From Sialis fuliginosa (Eukaryota > Arthropoda > Insecta > Megaloptera > Sialidae), in the NCBI GenBank assembly GCA_961205875.1, contig OY540819.1:2606501-2670500 (forward strand): 64,000 nt of DNA, written 5' to 3'. The notes under the pieces were generated by a model, which did no database searches, was not told where the DNA came from, and saw nothing but the letters and a program-made list of their open reading frames with translations. Every line of letters starts with the position of its first letter. Position 1 is the stretch's first letter. Made by a program: the position numbers and the translations under genes. Below are positions 42,731 through 52,698 of this stretch, piece after piece.

Positions 42731-45700
42731 CTATTTTTTTTTTATACGACCCCTGGTCCACGACACTTTTCCGGCCACACTATAATCTTTGGCCATTACG
42801 TCAGCATTATTTGATAATATCCTCTTACCTCCCCCATAATAATGTTTTTGGTTGGTTTGAGATTTATCAACATTTTTTTGTGCTGTACGTATGTTATCAT
42901 TTAGTGTGCTTTTCTTTAAGCTATCTAACCTAACCCTTAATTTGCGGCCTATCAATAGTTGCGCAGGTGACGTACCGGTAGCGCTATGTATTGAGTTGCG
43001 ATAATCCAATAAAAAATTTTGTATATATTTGTTGAGATTATTATCTCTAATACCATGTAGGGCTTTTTTCAAAGCATTTTTAATTATTTTTACACCACTC
43101 TCAGCTTGACCGTTTGCAGCGGGAAATCCCACTGGACTAGTAATGTGTTCAATATTATTATTTTTTAAGAAATTTTGAAATTTTTCAGAAATAAATGTTT
43201 TTCCGTTATCTGAAACAATTTGAATCGGCAACCCCCATCTAGCAAATACTGCTCTTAGAACTTCAATGGTTCTTTCGGCTGTAATAGATTTTTGCATATC
43301 TATGCACTCCAGCCATTTACTGTGCGCGTCAACAATTACTAAGAAAAAATTTGATGCAAACTGTCCGAAATCAATATGTAATCGTTTCCATGGCTCTGTT
43401 GGCCAGGGCCATGTTATTAATTTACTTTTGGTCGGGCTACTCCGAAAATTTAAGCATTGATCACATGTATTTGCTAGGTTTTCGATTTGCCTATCTATAC
43501 CTGGGAACCAAATATAGCTACGTGCTGTATTTTTCATTTTAACTATCCCCAAGTGCGTTTTGTGTAGTTCTCCGAGAACTGTTTTATATAATGCACGTGG
43601 AACCACCAATCGGTATCCCCAAAATATACAACCTGACTCTAGTGAAAGCTCATTTTTTCTATTAAAAAATGGTTTAATTTCTACGTTATTGCATACTGCA
43701 GGCCACCCTGATTTAATATTTTGTACCACTTGTTGCAAAATTAAATCATTATTAGTTTCTACTTTAAATTGTTCTATAGTTATTGGTAATTCATCGTTCT
43801 CGTTAACATAATTTAAATATATATTTTCTGGTAGGTCATCCTCATTTTTTGTAACATCCATTGTAGGTGCTCGCGAGAAATAATCGGCAATATTATTTTT
43901 CGTGTTTACATATTCTATATCGAAGTTATAACCTGATAACATTAACGCGTATCTTTGTAGTCTGTTAGCTGCCATTACCGGAATACCCTTTTTAGGCCCG
44001 AAAATCGACTGTAACGGTCTATTATCAGTTACTAATATGAAATGTCGACCAAATAAATATTGATGATATTTTTTTACACCGAATACAATAGCTGCTGCTT
44101 CCAGACTTATTTGTGCATAATTTTTTTCACTAGGTAATAAACATCGAGATGCAAAAGAAATTGGACGTTCAATCCCTGAAGGGTAAATGTGAACCAAAAC
44201 TGCAGCGAGGCCTTGGGCCGCTGCGTCGACTATCAATTTTACTGGTAATTCAGGGTTATAATGAGCTAATACATTATCTGACGATAACGCGGCTTTAATT
44301 TCCTCAAACGCTTGTTCTTGCTCCAAGTCCCATTCAAAAATAGACTCTTTTTTTAATAATTTATACAACGGAGCACAAATTAAACTAGCTTTAGGTATAA
44401 AGTTCCTATAATGATTAACAACCCCTAAAAAACTTTGTAATTCGCTAACGGACTTTGGCGCTGCTAAACTTTTAATAATTCGCAGTCTGTCTGGTAACGG
44501 ATGCAACCCTTCTTTGTCAATCCTGTGTCCTAGGTACTCAATTGACTTTGCAAAAAATTCACATTTATCCTTACGCACTCTTAAACCAGCATTTTTCAAT
44601 CGTGATAAAACCGTACGTAGACGTTCAATATGTAATTTTCGATTCTTCGCAGAAATTAAAATATCATCTAAAAAGACCTTGACCCCCGGAATGCCCGTGA
44701 ATAATGCATCCATCGTTCTTTGAAAAATAGCTGGTGCAGAGGCTAACCCGTAAACTAGTCGCGTATAACGAAATAGTCCCTTTGTGGTTGACACACACGT
44801 AATTTTGCTAGATTCTTCCGACAAAACTAACTGCTGATACGCCATTGACAGATCTATTTTGGAAAATTCTTTGCCGTCATGTAGTTCCGCAAACAAATCT
44901 TCAATGCGCGGTAATGGGTACTGATCAACCACCAAATTTTGATTTACTGTTATTTTAAAATCGCCACAGATACGCACCTCCCCATTCTTTTTTAATATGG
45001 GAACTATCGGTGTCCCCCACTCACTACATTCCACGGGTACTAACACCCCCATTTTAACTAACTTGTCAATTTCGCTTTCGACTTTATTTTTTATAGCTAA
45101 TGGTATTGGTCTCGGTTTGCAAAATTTTGGTACCGCGTCTTCTTTCAATTTAAGAGCAACTTTAAACGGTTTAAACGTTCCTAATTCCTCCCGAAAGACC
45201 TCCCCAAATTCTACCATTAAGTTTTCCATATCGCTTTCACCCTTAATATAGTGTAGTTCATTTGACTGCACTACCAAATCAAAAGTATGCATAAAATTTC
45301 TACCTAATATTGGTGGTCCCCCGTTTTTAATTATATAAACATCTAACATTTTATTTTGATTATTAAAATAAATATTGAACTTACATAATCCAATCGGATT
45401 GATTTTACCACCATTATAATTAGTGAAATGGACCTTTGTTCCTTCCAACCTGCAGTCCGAAAAATGTTTTTCGAAGGTCTGCAAGGCCATAGCTGAGATT
45501 GATGAACCGCTATCTATTTCAGCATCTATTACCCTGCCATTGACTGTCACCTGCACAATTATTGGCTTTAGTTCCGCATTGGTTCTAAAATGAAACAAAG
45601 AAATGGTTTCGTTATTTAAGTAATGACAATTTGTTTGTTTGTACCGATCACCTTTTGTGTTTGACCGCCCTGAAGTTGACTCCATTGTTGTGACTTGTTG

Positions 45701-46423
45701 CTTGCACATCTTCTTTAAATGTCCTTTAACCTTACATTTTGAACATTTGTAATTTTTAAATTTGCATTGTTCGTAGCTGTGGTTGGTATATCCACAGACC
45801 CGGCATCTACTTGTGACGTTCTCCGTCGACTTCCTTCTCGACTGGTTTATTTTGAACACCCCTGGCTCCTGCTTTATTATGGTAGGCTCGTACTGGTGTT
45901 GAATACAATCTACAGCTTGTGCTATCTTCACTGCCCGTTCCCAAGTTAAGTCCGTTTTTTCTAAAAATAATTTATCCTTGATAGCTCCTTTTTCGAACCC
46001 CATGACGAACTTGTCGCGGATTATCACAGACAAAGCTTCACCAAAATCGCAGTTAACAGCCAATGCTCGAACACGCGCTGCCCAATCTGTGCATGATTCG
46101 TGCTTTTCCTTTCTTGCTTCATAAAATTTTAATCTTTCAGCAAATCCCGACATGGTTGGAATACAATAACTGTCCAATGCTTGCACCAATGCATCATATG
46201 TCGCCACTTCCGGTTGTACCGGATATATTATATTCGTAATCAACCGAAATGTTTCTTGATGCAAATTATTTAAAAATAATGCCTTCCTTTTATGAACCAC
46301 TGCTTCATCCTCCATGTCAGTTAATTCATTTATTATGAAAAATTGTTCTAATTGTCTTTTGAAAATTCCCCAGTCATCCTGCACGTGGTTGAAGATTGAT
46401 ATGTTACCCCACACTTTTGCCAT
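42731..46423 (-). CDS. pol: Gag-Pol polyprotein of the Mag-type element, 3'-truncated by frameshift
   Basis: A single ORF of 1230 residues from ATG 46423, which lies within the likely primer-site region just after the 5' LTR. Gag part: capsid-like residues 1-190, then two CCHC knuckles (CRVCGYTNHSYEQC, CSKCKVKGHLKKMC). Protease: EIDSGSSISAM (D-S-G active site). Reverse transcriptase: YPLPRIEDLF, FLDDILIS. RNase H: KLIVDAAAQG and TDNRPLQ. Integrase: HHCC finger (HKTHLG to CDQC) and D-D-E core (HIDFGQF, VSDNGK, GQAESGVK). The ORF stops at 42731 in an A-run of ten (minus strand). The remaining ~80 residues lie in another frame (42495-42761). All catalytic domains precede the break, so only the tail after integrase is lost. 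Confidence 0.9.
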   Translation of the reverse strand: MAKVWGNISIFNHVQDDWGIFKRQLEQFFIINELTDMEDEAVVHKRKALFLNNLHQETFRLITNIIYPVQPEVATYDALVQALDSYCIPTMSGFAERLKFYEARKEKHESCTDWAARVRALAVNCDFGEALSVIIRDKFVMGFEKGAIKDKLFLEKTDLTWERAVKIAQAVDCIQHQYEPTIIKQEPGVFKINQSRRKSTENVTSRCRVCGYTNHSYEQCKFKNYKCSKCKVKGHLKKMCKQQVTTMESTSGRSNTKGDRYKQTNCHYLNNETISLFHFRTNAELKPIIVQVTVNGRVIDAEIDSGSSISAMALQTFEKHFSDCRLEGTKVHFTNYNGGKINPIGLCKFNIYFNNQNKMLDVYIIKNGGPPILGRNFMHTFDLVVQSNELHYIKGESDMENLMVEFGEVFREELGTFKPFKVALKLKEDAVPKFCKPRPIPLAIKNKVESEIDKLVKMGVLVPVECSEWGTPIVPILKKNGEVRICGDFKITVNQNLVVDQYPLPRIEDLFAELHDGKEFSKIDLSMAYQQLVLSEESSKITCVSTTKGLFRYTRLVYGLASAPAIFQRTMDALFTGIPGVKVFLDDILISAKNRKLHIERLRTVLSRLKNAGLRVRKDKCEFFAKSIEYLGHRIDKEGLHPLPDRLRIIKSLAAPKSVSELQSFLGVVNHYRNFIPKASLICAPLYKLLKKESIFEWDLEQEQAFEEIKAALSSDNVLAHYNPELPVKLIVDAAAQGLAAVLVHIYPSGIERPISFASRCLLPSEKNYAQISLEAAAIVFGVKKYHQYLFGRHFILVTDNRPLQSIFGPKKGIPVMAANRLQRYALMLSGYNFDIEYVNTKNNIADYFSRAPTMDVTKNEDDLPENIYLNYVNENDELPITIEQFKVETNNDLILQQVVQNIKSGWPAVCNNVEIKPFFNRKNELSLESGCIFWGYRLVVPRALYKTVLGELHKTHLGIVKMKNTARSYIWFPGIDRQIENLANTCDQCLNFRSSPTKSKLITWPWPTEPWKRLHIDFGQFASNFFLVIVDAHSKWLECIDMQKSITAERTIEVLRAVFARWGLPIQIVSDNGKTFISEKFQNFLKNNNIEHITSPVGFPAANGQAESGVKIIKNALKKALHGIRDNNLNKYIQNFLLDYRNSIHSATGTSPAQLLIGRKLRVRLDSLKKSTLNDNIRTAQKNVDKSQTNQKHYYGGGKRILSNNADVMAKDYSVAGKVSWTRGRIKKK

Positions 46424-46433
46424 CGTCGCCAAT

Positions 46434-46675
46434 TGTTATGTCTTAATATTTATGTTTATATATGCACGTTCGTTTTAGATAAGGTAACAATGAAAAAAAC
46501 AGTTTATTTTTATATTCACTATTTTAATGATATTAATCCTGTTTAACACAACATGTGACAGCTGATGCGCTTGCCGACACAATACACAGCAGAGTGGCGG
46601 GACTGCGCATGCACACCCGGCTGAGGCATGGTCTGAGAACAGAATTGCCAACTGTGGCATTTCAAATATCCAACA
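46434..46675 (-). repeat. 5' LTR of the Mag-type element
   Basis: 242 bp, identical to 42120-42361. On the minus strand it is followed by ATTGGCGACGATGG, the primer-site region, which overlaps the gag start. Confidence 0.9.
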
Positions 46676-47989
46676 ACGTGATTATTGATAAATCTGACAG
46701 TGGACATCCATACACTCCGTATTAGCCAGACATTCAAGTTACATTAATAGTTTCAAGATATTTTGTTAGAATAACGTTTTTTTTGTCCTTAAAATTATCA
46801 CTTTCACAGACGGCACCTGTTCGTTTCACTAGCTAAAGGTTAATAATTAATCTTGGAATACGCTCGATGTACTCTTTTTAGCTCTCAAACTACTGGACTC
46901 CGTCAAAAATTCAACTGACATTCTTCATGTATTATTAATATCTAAATTTCAATAATCACTTCTTATTTTCTGTCAGATTGGAAACTAAAAAAACATTTAT
47001 TTGTTGAAAATTAATTATCTAAATAAAATTATGTACATATTATTGTTATAAAAAATTCCATAGCCCTTTACCTTTTATAATATATTGAAAATAAGAGAGA
47101 TACCTTCATTTTTCTTGTATTCGAAAGTTCTGTAATAGTCAATCATAACCAATTAGAACGGAATATTTCAATTTTCAAACTTCTGTGACCACAGTTTCCA
47201 GTTTCTCGTCACATTTTTGTCGAAACTTTGGTTCAATATAGTTTTAAAATCGAGTAAACTCATAATACGTGTCGACATTAAGTAATTGCGTCATTTTAAG
47301 AAAACAAAAAAAAAACAAATGGCGTCTTCAATTGTATCAATGTTGTACTATTTTGCAAAACACTCTATTACCTCTTATATGCCAAACGACTCAAATTTTA
47401 TCATGTCATCCCCGTGATATAATAAAAAAAGGTGATGTAAACTATTAAATTACCGTTCAAATGCTACGTTTTGAAAATTACAATGATAATATCTAATTTT
47501 TATAGTAACTGAATCTTTCGTTATAAACCGTATTCATTTAGTGCTGACATTCAGTAAACTGAATTTGTTTAATTACGATTCAGTTCCAAAAAACGTATTA
47601 AAACGAACATAGTTGAGAACCATAATGATCCGTATTCGAAACCTCCAATCTGAATTCCTTAAAACATAATAAACCGGATTCAAAACACCGAACGTAATAA
47701 TACGTATTGAATATTTTCAAACTGAATGTCGTTTACCGGAACGATACGGAATCAACGTAATCATTCGAACTAAATCGGAATCAAAATTTACAGTTAAAAG
47801 AAAGGTTGGCAATGTGTATTGGTAAATTGTATCATGGATTGGTAGTACTGCAAACATCTTCAGACCGCTTGATCGTATTAAATCGTAATTAAACAGATTG
47901 ACATTATTAAATTTGATTACGGAATTTAACAGATTCCGGAATGAAACGTCAAAATATGATTCTGTTTGATTACTTTTTCGATTACTGGG

Positions 47990-48080
47990 AAGGTCTTTCA
48001 GAATGTGTTAATTTATGTTTTGTTAAATGATCTTTCCTTGTAAATTTATAATGACATTTATCGCATTTAAAAGGTCTTTT
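47990..48080 (-). pseudogene. Relic finger downstream of locus 2
   Basis: Continues the finger array beyond the stop; matches the relics at 23100-23195 and 53936-54021. Confidence 0.7.
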
Positions 48081-48797
48081 TTAAAAATGTGTTAAAATAT
48101 GTCTTAATAAATGTGCTTTTTGTTTATAGCTACATTCACACAGGTCACATTTAAAAGGTTTTTCATTAGTATGTGTTAAATTATGTCTTAATAAATGTGT
48201 TTTTCGTTTACAGCTATATTCACAACGGTCACATTTAAAAGGTTTTTCATTAGTATGTGTTAAATTATGTCTTAATAAATGTGCTTTTTGTTTACAGCTA
48301 TATTCACATCGCTCACATTTAAAAGGTCTTTCATTAGTATGTGTTAATTTATGTGTTAATAAACTTGATTTAAGTTTACAGCGATATTCACATTGGTTGC
48401 AGTTAAAATGTCGTTCATTAGTATGTGTTATTTTATGTTTAACTAAGTAAGCTTTATTTTTACAGCTATATTCACAACGGTCACATTTAAAAGGTCTTTC
48501 ATTAGTATGTGTTAATTTATGGCTTGATAAATTAAATTTACGTCTAAAAGTTTTTTCACACTGGTCACATTTAAATGGATTTTCATTAGTATGTGTTAAT
48601 TTATGGCTTGATAAATTAAATTTACGTCTAAAAGTTTTTTCACACTGGTCACATTTAAATGGATTTTCATTAGTATGTGTTAATCTATAGCTTGATTTTC
48701 TTTTTCTTTTACAGCTCTTTGATTTTTTTAAATTTTCATTTTTTTGTTCTCTGATTCCAGTTTCTGGAACATTTTCTTCTTTTACAACAGGTTCTTC
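48081..48797 (-). CDS. THAP-C2H2 gene (locus 2), exon 4: seven zinc fingers
   Basis: Last coding exon (238 codons plus stop), from the acceptor GTTTTTCAG|GAAGAACCT in phase 0. It encodes the acidic-basic leader (EEPVVKEENVPETGIREQKN, KSCKRKRKSS) and seven C2H2 fingers of 28 residues. The first two fingers are duplicates of each other (EKTFRRKFNLSSH). It is highly similar to locus 1, of which it is a shorter segmental duplicate. It should bind DNA; the target is unknown. Joined to 51078-51208, 51685-52087 and 52260-52451, it gives a 480-residue protein with a THAP domain at the N-terminus. The stop is shared in position with loci 1 and 3. Confidence 0.85.
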   Translation of the reverse strand, partial: EEPVVKEENVPETGIREQKNENLKKSKSCKRKRKSSYRLTHTNENPFKCDQCEKTFRRKFNLSSHKLTHTNENPFKCDQCEKTFRRKFNLSSHKLTHTNERPFKCDRCEYSCKNKAYLVKHKITHTNERHFNCNQCEYRCKLKSSLLTHKLTHTNERPFKCERCEYSCKQKAHLLRHNLTHTNEKPFKCDRCEYSCKRKTHLLRHNLTHTNEKPFKCDLCECSYKQKAHLLRHILTHF

Positions 48798-49882
48798 CTG
48801 AAAAACGATCATTTGTTACTCAATAATAAATTGAATGTGATTTAATGTTTTATAGATATGCTTATAAAATTTTTTTATAAAACAAAATTTTGATCAGCTG
48901 CGACTTCATTTGTTCATAAAAAGTGGTTTTTTTGCAAAAGTGTATTAATTCATGATTAGGGTGACCAGGTCTCTTCAAATAACAACTTTGTTTAGTAAAC
49001 ATTTTGTGCACCACAATTTATCCCTTCGGATATAGCTACCCTAAATTTTAAAAATATGCACTTTTTTTAAACATCGTATCTAAACAATCCGTGGAATTTT
49101 TTTTTCTTCCTTTCGTAAAATAACTTTTGGCTTTTCATCACCGGTAAAATTAAAACTACACCATCAGAAACGTTTCAGATCAATTCAACTAATCCAAGCC
49201 AAACATATGAATAACATTCGTAATTTAATTTTCAATAAAAACTTCTAAAACTGGAAGCAAACGTTATTTAAGGATAGTTTCTGATATTGTATTGTTTTAA
49301 TTTTACAAGTGAAGAAAGACCAAATGTGCGCCTTTTATTTTTCAAAAAGATAACAAAAATTCCACAAAATTTCTAGATACGATGTTTTAAAAAAAGTGTA
49401 ATTTTTTTAAATTAAGGGTAGCTGTGTCCGTGGGGGTGAATTAGGATGCACACAATTTTTACATAAATATCAATTTAATAGCTTTAATTTATATTTCATA
49501 TAATTATACTTGAATAAATTGTGCAACTCTATTTTCCTGGATGGTTTTGTTTATAAGGGTTGATACCTACCCTTATAATTTATTTTTGATTTTTAATATA
49601 TGGACTTGTTGTCTACATTGTATACCATCTATTTTATAAATTTCAGGGATTTGTCTTTATCTACATTGTTCGAATTAATTGTAATACACAGGGGGTTGAA
49701 AATTAAAGGGTAAAAAGTGGTTGAAAATTATTTGATTTTATTGAAATTGTAAATTTACATTTATCGTGATTATTTCTAACCCATGAAGATTTTTACAAAT
49801 TCTTTCATATTTTCCTACATTTCTGGGGATGATGACAGGGGGTAAATAGAATTAAATTTTAATAAAAAAAATACTTTATACC
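48798..49882. other. Intron 3 of the THAP-C2H2 gene, proximal half
   Basis: Non-coding and homologous to the locus 1 intron (25506-26790). It contains the empty site for the MULE-like MITE of locus 1 (near 48942-48955). Confidence 0.75.
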
Positions 49883-49886
49883 TTAA

Positions 49887-50625
49887 GGGGGGAACCCAGT
49901 TTATGAGGTCGAAATTTTGCTGTTTTTCATGATTTTTTTTAACCAGAAAGGAATAATCACAAATTGTTTAAACTTGGAGGATATTTTATTTATGTTTTCA
50001 AGAACACTTTAAAATTTTTTCAAACGATTTCCGCCGGAAATAGTGGAGTTACCGCGTGCAGTTCATGGGCGATTGCCATCCGAGCATTTGGCTGGCGTAC
50101 ATCCCTGACGTCGCAATTTTTATCTGTAATCATCAGGATTTTTTTTTTCATTAAAAACATATTTTCTAAGAATATGAACCTAATTTTGATCAAACAAATT
50201 GAAAATTGCATGTTTTTGAGGTGTTTGAACACAATGTCATGTTTTTATACTATATTTTTTCATCTTTCTTGCATAAAAAATATATTTTTAATAACAATAT
50301 AATCCCCGAATTTGGTTCATGTTACGTGGAATTGAATAAAGAATATCTACACCAAATTTCAGAACGATTGATCAATAACTTTTTGAGCTAGAATGTACGC
50401 TAGTCGAAAAAAAGTCGTTTCGAGAAAAACGCGTTTGAAATAACGTTATAATTACCGTGCGCTTCTTCACAGAATCGACGGGCGGTCACTTAAGTGCTCA
50501 TTGCATTCGAACTAATGGGAATTTTGCTTTGAAATTTTGACCACATATTCTTGAATAGTTATACTAACGATTCATGCAATAAAAAAAAAGACGATTTTTC
50601 GATCGGTCTAAACTGGGTTCCCCCC
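49887..50625. mobile_element. TTAA-targeting MITE, copy 2 (739 bp)
   Basis: Between TTAA duplications (49883-49886, 50626-50629), with ends GGGGGGAACCCAGTTT and AAACTGGGTTCCCCCC. The empty site CCTTAAGGGTTC is present in locus 1 near 26797. It lies in intron 3. Confidence 0.85.
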
Positions 50626-51077
50626 TTAAGGGTTCAAGTAAGTTCGACATAAAAATTAATGTGAATTTTATCGTTATTGGAATTTACAGTTTTTTTTCAA
50701 TACTTGAAATTGCCACTTTCCATTTTTTACCCCTCCAAATGTTGTACAACCACTATCGAAGCAAGCATGGAGTTGTTACTGGTTGTTACTCTTTGGGCTT
50801 TGAAACAACACCACATTAATGATTTTTCTGAATTTTCATATTAATATGACAATTTTTAACAAAACTGTGTTACGTTGAAAAAGTGTCCCACTAATTGTGA
50901 CAAACAGTGTATTATAATTAATAAGTAAACTGTATGGTAAATAATATTACTGTTTATAAAACAATTGTTAAGGAACCATTACTTTTTTTATATTTGAGCT
51001 TCTGTCAAACATACTATATGCAACCTAACCTGTTTTTACACGTGATTCAATTTTAACAATCACTATGCATTACTCAC

Positions 51078-51208
51078 CTCATATTCCTGTTTATAGTATT
51101 TGACGAATTCATCATAGATTTCAATATCCTGAAGACAATCGATATCTTCTATTTCTTCCTTTATATCTTCCTTTTTAACTTGAAACATTTCAACACACAA
51201 TGTATTAA
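51078..51208 (-). CDS. THAP-C2H2 gene, exon 3: acidic linker
   Basis: 131 bp between the acceptor TTTTTTTTTCAG|TTAATAC and the donor TATGAG|GTGAGT. Entered in phase 1 from exon 2, it reads through without a stop and leaves in phase 0 into exon 4. It encodes VNTLCVE followed by the acidic MFQVKKEDIKEEIEDIDC module shared with loci 1 and 3. The internal ATG at 51188 is where the shorter paralogues probably start, so an alternative promoter is also possible here. Confidence 0.75.
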
Positions 51209-51684
51209 CTGAAAAAAAAATTTAAATAGGTACAACTCATTTTTTTAATCTGATTATACAATAGATAACACATGAAAGAATACATTGTAGCTCTATTTAC
51301 TGCCAATGGAAAAGCTTTTGCCACAGATACTTACCCTTTTAGTAAGGTCAAAATATTAGGTACTGTGATGTATATAAATATGTATATTGTATATAGGAAA
51401 ATGTAAGGTCTAAGATCAACACATAATCTAATGTATATAAGTATAATGTAATGTTAAAGATAAGAGTTTTGATTTGTAAAATTTTTTTATTATTATATGT
51501 TTAAGAATAAAATTTTTAGTTCGTAAAGTGATATGCGTTTTATTTTACCACCTTAAAACATTACAGGTACGATAACAGACGGCTTGTTTTCAATCACAAC
51601 TAATTAAATAAACATGCAGTTTAATCATGTTTTATTTATTATATAAAGTTATATTAATGCTTAAAAAAATAAATAGGTAAATAC

Positions 51685-52087
51685 CTGAACTTCCATATGA
51701 AGTCTCTTCAGATTCTAATTGTTTTGTTACTGTACTGCTTTCTTCAGATTTTAATTGTTTTGTTACTGTACTGCTTTTTTCAGATTCTAATTGTTTTGTT
51801 ACTGTACTGCTTTCTTCAGATTCTAATTGTTTTGTTACTGTACTGCTTTTTTCAGATTCTAATTGTTTTGTTACTGTACTGCTTTCTTCTAAATATTTTA
51901 TAGATTCTTCAACTAACATCTTTCTTTGTTTCTTGAGGATATATGGTCGTTGTACAGTGGTAGATGTTCGTTTTCTTCGATCTGGTTGGCATTCAAATCT
52001 TGTGGGAATACATCCCGGTTTCATGAGTACTTTTGGTACCGATCCCATCACAAGATACTGAATATAATTGTCCATATCATTTGGCAA
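51685..52087 (-). CDS. THAP-C2H2 gene, exon 2: end of THAP domain and 12-residue repeats
   Basis: 403 bp from the acceptor CTTGTTCCAG|TTGCCAAAT (phase 0) to the donor GTTCAG|GTATTT (phase 1). The first part completes the THAP domain (MGSVPKVLMKPGCIPTRF, matching the conserved Pro and Phe near the domain end) and is followed by a basic stretch (CQPDRRKRTS, LKKQRKMLVEE). Then come five near-identical 12-residue repeats of SSTVTKQLESE(E/K), encoded by 36-bp tandem units. The repeats are polar and acidic, and could act as a flexible spacer or a Ser/Thr-rich regulatory region. Confidence 0.75.
51709..51888. repeat. 36-bp x 5 coding minisatellite
   Basis: Five in-frame 36-bp units (AGATTCTAATTGTTTTGTTA core on the plus strand) in exon 2. 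Alternate units share variants (TTTCTTC versus TTTTTTC), so copy number probably varies. Confidence 0.9.
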
Positions 52088-52259
52088 CTGGAACAAGAAT
52101 AAGTACTCATTAAGATAAACAGTGGTGGATAGTAACAGTCAAGAAATGAAACTTAACCTCAAAAGTGACTGACTTTTATTTTAGACAAATATCAATTTCT
52201 CATACAAAATTATTAAGTACTTACCTTGTTTAAGAACATAATATAAAGTAAAAACTTAC

Positions 52260-52451
52260 ATCAAAGTGGTCTTCACAGAAATAAAGTGGAGTTTTTAAAG
52301 ATATAGCGGTTGGGTCTCGCCGTGCAAGATTTAGCCACTTATATCGCATTGTTTTCTTGTTTGGAACGTAAATAAATAATTTTTCAGAAGTTTTTGTTGA
52401 TGTGTTTTTACACTGTGGGACCGCACACCGCTTATGTACTTTGAAATTCAT
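52260..52451 (-). CDS. THAP-C2H2 gene, exon 1: THAP domain
   Basis: 64 codons from ATG 52451 to the donor TTTGAT|GTAAGT (phase 0). It carries the C2CH zinc module of THAP domains: Cys9-X4-Cys14, Cys59-X2-His62, with the conserved Pro30, Trp39 and Phe63 (CAVPQC, YVPNKKTMRYKWL, CEDHF). THAP domains bind DNA sequence-specifically and are shared with P-element transposases. A second strong donor at 52221 (CAAG|GTAAGT) lies after an in-frame stop, so the first donor is preferred for coding. Confidence 0.85.
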
Positions 52452-52493
52452 TTTAAATAAATTATTGTCTAACTTGAATGTTTCACTATAGCT

Positions 52494-52698
52494 GACAGCA
52501 GTGACAAGTATAGGAGTGACGTCACAGCATACGCCTTAACACCTGCGAGCGTTTTGGCGTCAAATTCAAAATTAGTTTTAAAAGGTCAATTTTTGCTATT
52601 AAACCTTTATTTTCTGCAGAAATAAGTATTTTTTTTGGAAATAGGAGACACGTAAGATCGTCATAGAATAGTTTTTAAAAATTAGGCATCATGCCTAT
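52494..52698 (-). promoter_or_regulatory. Putative promoter region of the THAP-C2H2 gene
   Basis: Non-coding sequence immediately upstream of the THAP start. It contains a palindromic CRE-type site TGACGTCA at 52517-52524, 66 bp before the ATG. About 200 bp of it recurs in inverted orientation at 58470-58683, again with TGACGTCA. Promoter activity is inferred from position only. Confidence 0.4.

Larger units (their letters stand above)
42120..46675 (-). mobile_element. Mag/K02A2.6-type Ty3/gypsy LTR retrotransposon
   Basis: 4556 bp on the minus strand with identical 242-bp LTRs (42120-42361 and 46434-46675) and the 5-bp target duplication ACGTG (42115-42119, 46676-46680). It has a single fused gag-pol ORF. 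Identical LTRs indicate recent insertion, but the ORF has a frameshift near its end. Confidence 0.9.
41843..46726. mobile_element. MULE-like MITE, copy 2, split by an LTR element
   Basis: Ends GGTAAATACGGAGTGTATGG and CCATACACTCCGTATTAGC, with a decayed 9-bp duplication (TAGACGTTC and CAGACATTC, 7 of 9). It is in reverse orientation to copies 1 and 3. 42120-46675 is the nested retrotransposon. Confidence 0.75.
41209..47989. mobile_element. DNA element with CCCAGTAATCG ends, carrying two nested elements
   Basis: The left end CCCAGTAATCGAAAAAGTAA is exactly complementary to the right end, with a 2-bp duplication AA. The empty site is seen in loci 1 and 3 (ATTAGAAAGGTCTTTC). About 1.9 kb is its own DNA, rich in GGAAT/ATTCC motifs with no transposase; the rest is a MULE-like MITE that contains an LTR retrotransposon. 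Confidence 0.8.

Noticed and set aside
49964-50391. ORFs inside the TTAA MITE
   Set aside because: The element is a non-coding MITE with inverted ends; the peptides lack family features.
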